Positions 57,619 to 64,000 of a stretch of DNA of 64,000 nucleotides are shown piece by piece. The stretch spans positions 15,552,275 through 15,616,274 of the forward strand of contig NC_092264.1 of the NCBI RefSeq assembly GCF_036320965.1, written 5' to 3'. The notes beneath the pieces are model-generated. The model made no database searches. It was given only the letters and a program-made list of their open reading frames with translations, and had not been told where the DNA came from. This stretch comes from Panulirus ornatus. Its lineage: Eukaryota > Arthropoda > Malacostraca > Decapoda > Palinuridae. Positions within the stretch are counted from its first letter, which is position 1, and every line of letters starts with the position of its first letter. A program made the translations under genes and the position numbers.

Positions 57619-57854
57619 TTCGTTCTTTCTTTTAAACTATTCGCCATTTCCCGCGTTAGCGAGGTAGCGTTAAGAACAGAGAACTGGGCCTTTGTGGAAT
57701 ATCCTCGCCTGGCCCCCTCTGTTCCTCCTTTTGGAAAATTAGAAAAAAAAAAAAGAGGGGAGGATTTCCAACCCCCCGCTCCCTCCCCTTTTAGTCGCCT
57801 TCAACGACACGCAGGGAATACGTGGGAAGTATTCTTTCTCCCCTATCCCCAGGG

Positions 57855-57858
<4 letters not shown>
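57616..57858 (-). mobile_element. SINE-like element with LINE-type tail, good copy
   Basis: Nearly identical to the copy at 47,718 with all blocks in order: aactattcgccatttcccgc, gttagcgaggtagcgttaag, gaactgggcctttg, gaatatcctcgcctgg, an A-rich middle (57,742-57,753), gaggatttccaaccccccgc, gtcgccttcaacgacacg and gggaatacgtgggaagt. Confidence 0.88.

Positions 57859-57923
<65 letters not shown>
57859..57923. repeat. (TA)n microsatellite
   Basis: About 64 bp of TA dinucleotide. Confidence 0.98.
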
Positions 57924-57925
<2 letters not shown>

Positions 57926-58189
57926 ATAGAAATACTGAGAGAAGTTAAGGGAGGTTAAACAAAAAAAAAAAAAAGAGGGACAAGGGTGGAATATTTGACG
58001 AATTCTGGCGTTGGAAGTGAAGAACGTGTCTCTTACAAATGTGTCAGGTTGCCTGACCGTGATCTGTTATCTTGTGTTTCAGATGATGGCCAGAGTCGCC
58101 TTCTTCATGGCCGGTGGATCTCTGTCACGAAGCCGACCCATATAACCCAACCCACAGTAAGTATGTTGTCTGAACTTGGAGTATATTCT

Positions 58190-58555
58190 ATACATTTATA
58201 TTTTATCATTTTATATATTTTATGTATTTTATTTCATGTATTTTATATATTTTATTATTTTATATATTTTATATATCTTATTGTTTTATATGTTTTATAT
58301 ATTTTATATTATTTATTTTATATACTTTATTATTTCATATATTTTATATATTTCATTATCTTATATATTTTATATATTTCATTTTATGTACTTTATATAT
58401 TTTATTATCTTATATATTTTTATATATTCTATTATTTTATATATTTCATATATTTTATTATTTTACATATTTCATATATTTTATTTTATGTATTTCATAT
58501 ATTTTATTATTTATATATTTTATATATTTTATATATTATATATTTTATTATTCTT
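58190..58555. repeat. AT-rich tandem repeat of TTTTATATATT words
   Basis: About 365 bp of almost pure A/T in which ttatatattttatatattt and ttattatttta units alternate with an irregular period of about 12-24 bp. The preceding 57,924-58,189 is unique-looking. Confidence 0.92.
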
Positions 58556-58637
58556 GACTTTTTCTGGTGGGGTGTCTCTCTGTGTGTGCCACCCCCACAC
58601 ACCACCCTAACCCAACCCCGAGGTTTGGGACCCCGCG

Positions 58638-58661
58638 GCGCACGCGTGCACGCGCGCGTGT
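58638..58661. other. alternating purine-pyrimidine GC run
   Basis: 24 bp of strict purine-pyrimidine alternation, mostly GC (gcgcacgcgtgcacgcgcgc). Such runs are prone to left-handed DNA. No gene is attached. Confidence 0.8.
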
Positions 58662-58671
58662 CTATCTGCCG

Positions 58672-58850
58672 CTTCCCACTGTTTGTGTGTGGCGTCCGGA
58701 TACACGAGAATTGACCGTTACGTTGCCTACGTCTTCTTCTCTCTCCTCGAACAGCTAAGCTGTGGCATTCCCATCCTTTCTTTCTATGTCTTTCCCTCTT
58801 GTTATAACCTTCCTTCCTTCCTTCCTTTAAGCGTCAGGTCCACGAACACC
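58672..58850 (-). repeat. GA-tract-associated interspersed repeat, copy 4, partial
   Basis: Reverse complement of 625-785: cttcccactgtttgtgtg, tgaccgttac, cgaacagctaagctgtggca and tctttccctcttgttataac match copy 1 in order. The GA tract itself is absent, so the dinucleotide expansion is not an obligatory part of the repeat. Confidence 0.72.
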
Positions 58851-59645
58851 TGTGTAGACTTGATTCATTTCTCCTCTCTGTTTTGTCCCCACTCTTTGCT
58901 TTCACTCGAGATGGCCAAAGATGAGGTCATGTTGTGCTGTGCCGCTCTGTGTATAAAGAAAAAAAGAAAAAAGGATTTTGAAGATTTCTGACATTATGTT
59001 TGCGTTTGCATAACCTGGGGATTTCCTTGGGTGTATAGACCGGAGTTCTGAATAGTGGGTTGTGTGGCTGGTGTCCATCATGGGAGGTGGGCGGGGCGGG
59101 GTGGGCGCGTCTCCTGGCCACGAGGTGGCGCTGCATGATACACATAGTTTGTTGGACATGCCATTTTGGAAGAGAGAGGAGTAAGAGGGTCATAGATTTT
59201 GCCACTGTGGAAGAGAGAAAAGTAAGAGGGTAACTTTATAAAATGCATTGATCGTATCAAAGTGGTGGATTAACGAGATGAATCAGGCGATGAAAATGTT
59301 AAGTTCTCACGCTATCCAAATGTCTGTAATGTGTGTGAGGGTACAGAACAAAGAGGTGGTGCTGGCCCCACGGGTACAGAAATGTCCCCCACCACCGATG
59401 TGTACTGACGAGGCTGTATCGCCCCGGGGGGTACAGCAGTCTCGTTGAAGAACTTCTTGTTCTCCTCGAGAAGCCTGCATTACCCTGCTGCTGGAGGTAG
59501 CGCCGTCTTGGGCTGCCGGAGTCTATAGAGAGAGGTCGTTGGTTTCACCAGGAGTTTCATGGAAAGTGGATCTCGGGGGGAGATATAAGTATAAGTGAGA
59601 TAAGTGCTATGCTACAGAATGTCACTTTTTAAGTCTCCACTTTTC

Positions 59646-59648
<3 letters not shown>
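58851..59648. other. no recognisable gene
   Basis: Unique-looking. A short internal duplication (ggaagagagaggagtaagagggt) lies at about 59,168-59,232. Confidence 0.4.

Positions 59649-59712
<64 letters not shown>
59649..59712. repeat. (GA)n microsatellite
   Basis: About 64 bp of AG dinucleotide. Confidence 0.98.
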
Positions 59713-59713
<1 letters not shown>

Positions 59714-59764
59714 CTATGATTCGCATATTTCAAAGAATGATTCAAAATTTCTGGTTTTTCCCTC

Positions 59765-60030
59765 AAGATTCGCAAGGGTTGTCCTTCAAAGATTCACCAG
59801 GGTCGTCCTTCAAAGACTCATCAGGGTCGTCCTTCAAAGATTCGCCAGGGTCGCTCTTCAAAGACTCACCACGGTCGTCCTTGAAAGATTCGCGAAGGTC
59901 ATCTTTCAAGATTCGCGAGGATCGTCTTTCAAAGATTCGCCAGGGTCGCTCTTCAAAGATTCGCCAGGGTCGTCCTTCAAAGACTCGCCAGGGTCGTCCT
60001 TCAAAGATTCACCAGGGTCGTGCTGGCAGC
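59765..60030 (+). repeat. 24-bp minisatellite, about 11 copies
   Basis: Units of gattcgccagggtcgtcctt plus caaa, period 24 bp. Variants are tcGtcc/tcGctc and gaTtc/gaCtc. One + frame gives a Ser/Lys/Asp-rich octapeptide (SFKDSPGS) repeated about ten times. The array starts and ends mid-frame, and I see no sign of an expressed protein. Confidence 0.95.
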
Positions 60031-60600
60031 GTTGCTCTTAGCTCGGGGACTGGAGCATTGTGGGCCTGACGTTATAAGACCTTTGCTCTGTAGCCTGCCT
60101 GACCTCCTGTAGCTGTGTCCATTGACACAGGTCTGTACCCAACCTGGCTACGTGCCGCTAGCCTTCCTTGCACCCAGCACTCTCAAACTTCGCACTGGAG
60201 CTTCTGGAGCTTCGGTGAAGTGCTTGTGGTTATAATGCTAGCATCATTCCAGCGTTCCAGTGTATAACAGAAGACCCCGTGCCTTTGTTATGGGTCTCTG
60301 CATCCGGGTCTTAGTTCTCCAGCATCAACGAACGCGTCCTGGAATCTCCAGGGTCTTCCGGCACACCACTGAACTATTCATTTCTATAACGAACTTTACA
60401 GTCATGATTCCAGTGTCATACTTTCTTCCAGCGCTCAACTTGTGTACACATTCCAGTGCTGGTTCTTCGAATCCCAGGTTTCCAGAAGACTTATTAGCAA
60501 AATGGTTTCCATTTTTGAGCTTTTTCTTGATCACACGTTTCGCGACTGGATCGTTTCGTGATCTGTTTCAGTCCAGTGATTTCATTCTTAGCGCCACGAC
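60031..60600. other. no recognisable gene
   Basis: The open frame at 60,260-60,604 lacks a recognised domain. It is enriched in tccag words that continue into the next array. Confidence 0.4.
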
Positions 60601-61180
60601 CTGAATTTCCAGGATACAGCGAGACTTTCAGCTCTCAGACATGCAGAAAGTATTCCAGTATCCAGAATTCTGATTAAGGTACCTCAATTTATTTTATATT
60701 TTTCATTAATAAAGTTTCCAGCATTTTCATCCTTTCGCTGCTTGAAGCATTGCTGCATTAACTGGCTTTAGGAATGTATTCCAGTTCTTCACCTTCTGGA
60801 ATGCTTTGAAGCACTCGCCTTTCCTAATTATATTTCGGTTCCTGACTTTCCAGAGCATAGTTCAGAAGTTGACAGAAAATATTTAACGTTTTTCTTTCCA
60901 GAGAAGAATTCGTATTCGTCTTTCCAGAATATGTTCCTGTAATTGGCTTTCCAGAGCATATTCCAGTCCTTGATCCAGAATGTATTTCAACTTTAGTCTT
61001 TCTAGAATAAACTCCAGAATGTCTATCCATCCAGAATATATTCCAATAATTATCTTTCCAAACATATTCCAGTGACTGTCATTCCAGAGTTTATTCCAGC
61101 GCTCGTCCCCCCCTGGAATATATTCACAGTACTGAGCTTTCCAGTAATAATGCAGTAGAGGTCGTTCCAGCATAATGATG
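60600..61180. repeat. diverged TTCCAG-word repeat
   Basis: About 25 loosely spaced ttccaga/ctttccaga/gaatatattcca motifs, often about 35-45 bp apart, as in a very decayed minisatellite. Several read TTCCAGAA, which is the TTCnnGAA core of heat-shock elements. The spacing is irregular and there is no adjacent gene. Confidence 0.6.
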
Positions 61181-61302
61181 GGGAGGTAATAAGGTTTAAG
61201 ATTTCATTGTTTAACACACAAACTCGCCCTGTAAAGGCCATTTGTCTTGTGGCATAATGATGGTAACTGGAACTCTTGAACACAGTTTAGCTCGAGTTAG
61301 AA

Positions 61303-61530
61303 CCAGAACTATTCGCCATTTCCCGCGTTAGTGAAGTAGCGTTAAGAACAGAGGACTGGGCCTTTGAGGGAATATCCTCACCTGGCCCCCTTCTCTGTTC
61401 CCTTCTTTTGGAAAATTAAAAACGAGAGGGGAGGATTTTCAACCCCCGCTCCCTTCCCTTTTAGTCGCCTTCTACGACACGCAGGGAATGCGTGGGAAGT
61501 ATTCTTTCTCCCCTATCCCCAGGGATGATA
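61303..61530 (-). mobile_element. SINE-like element with LINE-type tail, good copy
   Basis: All family blocks in order, from agaactattcgccatttccc to ctatccccagggatgata. Unlike the others its left (tail) side has no TA tract. At its right (5') side a short TA stretch leads straight into LINE copy D. Confidence 0.88.
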
Positions 61531-61536
61531 TATATA

Positions 61537-62761
61537 TGGTGTGGGAGGAAAGTTGTTAGAAGCAGTGAAAAGTTTTTATCGAGGATGTAAGGCATGTGTA
61601 CGTGTAGGAAGAGAGGAAAGTGATTGGTTCTCAGTGAATGTAGGTTTGCGGCAGGGGTGTGTGATGTCTCCATGGTTGTTTAATTTGTTTATGGATGGGG
61701 TTGTTAGGGAGGTAAATGCTAGAGTTTTGGAAAGAGGGGCAAGTATGAAGTCTGTTGGGGATGAGAGAGCTTGGGAAGTGAGTCAGTTGTTGTTCGCTGA
61801 TGATACAGCGCTGGTGGCTGATTCATGTGAGAAACTGCAGAAGCTGGTGACTGAGTTTGGAAAAGTGTGTGGAAGAAGAAAGTTAAGAGTAAATGTGAAT
61901 AAGAGCAAGGTTATTAGGTACAGTAGGGTTGAGGGTCAAGTCAATTGGGAGGTGAGTTTGAATGGAGAAAAACTGGAGGAAGTGAAGTGTTTTAGATATC
62001 TGGGAGTGGATCTGGCAGCGGATGGAACCATGGAAGCGGAAGTGGATCATAGGGTGGGGGAGGGGGCGAAAATCCTGGGGGCCTTGAAGAATGTGTGGAA
62101 GTCGAGAACATTATCTCGGAAAGCAAAAATGGGTATGTTTGAAGGAATAGTGGTTCCAACAATGTTGTATGGTTGCGAGGCGTGGGCTATGGATAGAGTT
62201 GTGCGCAGGAGGATGGATGTGCTGGAAATGAGATGTTTGAGGACAATGTGTGGTGTGAGGTGGTTTGATCGAGTGAGTAGCGTAAGGGTAAGAGAGATGT
62301 GTGGAAATAAAAAGAGCGTGGTTGAGAGAGCAGAAGAGGGTGTTTTGAAGTGGTTTGGGCACATGGAGAGGATGAGTGAGGAAAGATTGACCAAGAGGAT
62401 ATATGTGTCGGAGGTGGAGGGAACAAGGAGAAGAGGGAGACCAAATTGGAGGTGGAAAGATGGAGTGAAAAAGATTTTGTGTGATCGGGGCCTGAACATG
62501 CAGGAGGGTGAAAGGAGGGCAAGGAATAGAGTGAATTGGAGCGATGTGGTATACCGGGGTTGACGTGCTGTCAGTGGATTGAATCAAGGCATGTGAAGCG
62601 TCTGGGGTAAACCATGGAAAGCTGTGTAGGTATGTATATTTGCGTGTGTGGACGTATGTATATACATGTGTATGGGGGGGGGGTTGGGCCATTTCTTTCG
62701 TCTGTTTCCTTGCGCTACCTCGCAAACGCGGGAGACAGCGACAAAGTATAATAATAATAAT

Positions 62762-62766
<5 letters not shown>
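61537..62766 (+). mobile_element. RTE-like LINE, 5'-truncated copy D
   Basis: Starts inside the RT (equivalent to about 33,580 in copy B) at a short TA run that ends the SINE-like element. It runs through the C-terminal region, 3' UTR (62,564-62,750) and an (ATA)n tail. The tail lacks the long poly(A) of copy A. Confidence 0.93.
61541..62563 (+). CDS. LINE reverse transcriptase, C-terminal 340 codons, open
   Basis: Uninterrupted frame: RQGCVMSPWLF (residues about 37-47), the catalytic LFADDTALVAD (FADD about 84-87), and the C-terminal RRRGRPNWRWKDGV (about 298-311). The TGG Trp codon that is TAG in copies B, C1 and C2 is intact here (62,261-62,263). The first Met is only the first after truncation, so it is not a real start. 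Lacks the N-terminal half of the RT. Confidence 0.85.
   Translation: MGGKLLEAVKSFYRGCKACVRVGREESDWFSVNVGLRQGCVMSPWLFNLFMDGVVREVNARVLERGASMKSVGDERAWEVSQLLFADDTALVADSCEKLQKLVTEFGKVCGRRKLRVNVNKSKVIRYSRVEGQVNWEVSLNGEKLEEVKCFRYLGVDLAADGTMEAEVDHRVGEGAKILGALKNVWKSRTLSRKAKMGMFEGIVVPTMLYGCEAWAMDRVVRRRMDVLEMRCLRTMCGVRWFDRVSSVRVREMCGNKKSVVERAEEGVLKWFGHMERMSEERLTKRIYVSEVEGTRRRGRPNWRWKDGVKKILCDRGLNMQEGERRARNRVNWSDVVYRG

Positions 62767-62811
<45 letters not shown>
62766..62811. repeat. (TA)n microsatellite, LINE insertion site
   Basis: About 45 bp of TA dinucleotide. LINE copy E begins at its right end. Confidence 0.97.
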
Positions 62812-62813
<2 letters not shown>

Positions 62814-63519
62814 TGGGGTGGGGGAGGGGGCGAAAATTCTGGGAGCCTTGAAGAATGTGTGGGAGTCGAGAACATTATCTCGGAAAGCAAAAATGGGTAT
62901 GTTTGAAGGAATAGTGGTTCCAACAATGTTGTATGGTTGCGAGGCGTGGGCTATGGATAGAGTTGTGCGCAGGAGGATGGATGTGCTGGAAATGAGATGT
63001 TTAAGGACAATGTGTGGTGTGAGGTGGTTTGATCGAGTAAGTAACGTAAGGGTACGAGAGATGTGTGGAAATAAAAAGAGCGTGGTTGAGAGAGCAGAAG
63101 AGGGTGTTTTGAAATGGTTTGGGCACATGGAGAGAATGAGTGAGGAAAGATTGACCAAGAGGATATATGTGTCGGAGGTGGAGGGAATGAGGAGAAGAGG
63201 GAGACCAAATTGGAGGTGGAAAGATGGAGTGAAAAAGATTTTGTGTGATCGGGGCCTGAACATGCAGGAGGGTGAAAGGAGGGCAAGGAATAGAGTGAAT
63301 TGGAGCGATGTGGTATACCGGGGTTGACGTGCTGTCAGTGGAGTGAATCAGGGCATGTGAAGCGTCTGGGGTAAACCATGGAAAGCTGTGTAGGTATGTA
63401 TATTTGCGTGTGTGGACGTATGTATATACATGTGTATGGGGGTGGGTTGGGCCATTTCTTTCGTCTGTTTCCTTGCGCTACCTGGCAAACGCGGGAGACA
63501 GCGACAAAGTATAATATAG

Positions 63520-63520
<1 letters not shown>
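62811..63520 (+). mobile_element. RTE-like LINE, short 5'-truncated copy E
   Basis: Starts at the position equivalent to about 34,091 of copy B (the catRgggtgggggaggg stretch), so only the C-terminal region and 3' UTR remain. Tail is gtataatatagaataatata followed by TA. Confidence 0.93.
62818..63327 (+). CDS. LINE ORF C-terminal 170 codons, open
   Basis: Encodes only the region after the RT: WFGHMERMSEERLTKR, then RRRGRPNWRWKDGVKK, ending VVYRG and TGA at 63,327. The Trp codon replaced in copies B/C1/C2 is intact at about 63,025-63,027. No catalytic residues remain. Confidence 0.8.
   Translation: MGEGAKILGALKNVWESRTLSRKAKMGMFEGIVVPTMLYGCEAWAMDRVVRRRMDVLEMRCLRTMCGVRWFDRVSNVRVREMCGNKKSVVERAEEGVLKWFGHMERMSEERLTKRIYVSEVEGMRRRGRPNWRWKDGVKKILCDRGLNMQEGERRARNRVNWSDVVYRG

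Positions 63521-63614
<94 letters not shown>
63521..63614. repeat. (TA)n microsatellite
   Basis: About 92 bp, the longest TA tract in the window, between LINE copy E and a tRNA-like SINE. Confidence 0.98.
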
Positions 63615-63617
<3 letters not shown>

Positions 63618-63705
63618 CATATGAACGCTCAGTTTTATAGAACACATGATACCCTCCAACAACCAGGACTCGAACCCAGGACCTATTACGTGGCAGGCGT
63701 ATGGA
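63615..63705 (-). mobile_element. tRNA-derived SINE (family 2), partial, minus strand
   Basis: Minus strand: cgcctgccacgtaataggtc, B box gggttcgagtcctgg (about 63,664-63,678), then tggagggtatcatgtgttct and ataaaactgagcg into the TA tract. It shares the B box, the following ggag...tgttctata and the TA tail with the copy at 8,289. The A box side is not clear. Confidence 0.65.
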
Positions 63706-64000
63706 AATGGAGTTTACTTCTTAGGGGCAACACAGGGCAATGTCTATCATAGTGTTGTGTGTTCCTTGTTTTGCCTCGTGTGAGTTACCGGCAGGAGCCA
63801 CTGTGAATGGTGCGTGAGGGCCGTGTGGATCGGAGGGGAAAGGAGGAGTTCCTGCAGCCAGCTGCAGGAATGGTTAGGAGGGTGGAGGAGTTACTGCTGC
63901 CCATCCCCCTCACTGTGGAGGATGTGTTGGGAGTCAGTTGGTGATGGGAGGCGAGAGATGGTGGTAACTGCTGGCTGTGTGGTGCTGGGGATGGTGCGTG
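63706..64000. other. no recognisable gene
   Basis: Unique-looking. Contains a short inverted repeat with 10-bp arms at about 63,849-63,870 (ttcctgcagc facing gctgcaggaa). Nothing else recognised. Confidence 0.4.

Noticed and set aside
58163..58714. Tyr/Ile/Phe-rich open frames resembling membrane segments
   Set aside because: They come from an AT-rich tandem repeat. Hydrophobicity here reflects only base composition.

Overview
What this looks like. This is eukaryotic, almost entirely non-genic DNA, dominated by very long dinucleotide microsatellites ((TA)n, (GA)n, (CA)n), more than twenty tandem minisatellite arrays, and layered retroelement debris. There are no operons, ribosome binding sites, rRNA genes, CRISPR arrays or intact host genes that I can support. 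The repeat style (TA, GA and CA tracts of 60-90 bp every few kb, an RTE-like LINE, Penelope-like fragments and several tRNA-derived SINEs) fits an arthropod, and I infer a decapod crustacean. That is inference, not proof.

Layout. 0-10 kb: microsatellites, SINE fragments, a LINE 3' tail, a 1.77-kb 35-bp minisatellite (3.24-5.01 kb), a decayed reverse transcriptase (RT) fragment and one possible host exon near 6.7-6.9 kb, then a 37-bp array at 8.9-9.3 kb. 10-25 kb: mostly unique-looking DNA with short arrays (15.4, 18.8, 21.1, 22.0-22.9 kb), a perfect 17-bp hairpin at 16.36 kb and decayed RT fragments. 25-27 kb: a 5'-truncated LINE with an open 370-codon RT frame, then another dead RT. 27.9-30.5 kb: GT-rich and C-rich minisatellites. 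32.5-39.1 kb: the most structured part. The longest LINE copy is followed by two tandem 1.86-kb units, each a LINE insertion with its 5' part inverted, and then by a Penelope-like 3' end. 39-48 kb: minisatellites, GA-associated repeats, two old RT remnants and SINEs. 48.5-53.5 kb: a cluster of four GT/G-rich minisatellites. 53.5-61 kb: more arrays and SINEs. 61.3-63.6 kb: SINE, LINE and LINE nested end to end through TA tracts.

How the parts relate. The young LINE copies nearly all begin in or next to a TA tract and end in a short A-rich or TA tail. A separate SINE family ends in the same roughly 35-bp tail as the LINE, which suggests that the LINE machinery mobilises the SINE. Older RT fragments belong to a different, Jockey/CR1-like group and are riddled with stops. 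Long open frames elsewhere come from stop-free tandem repeats and are not genes.
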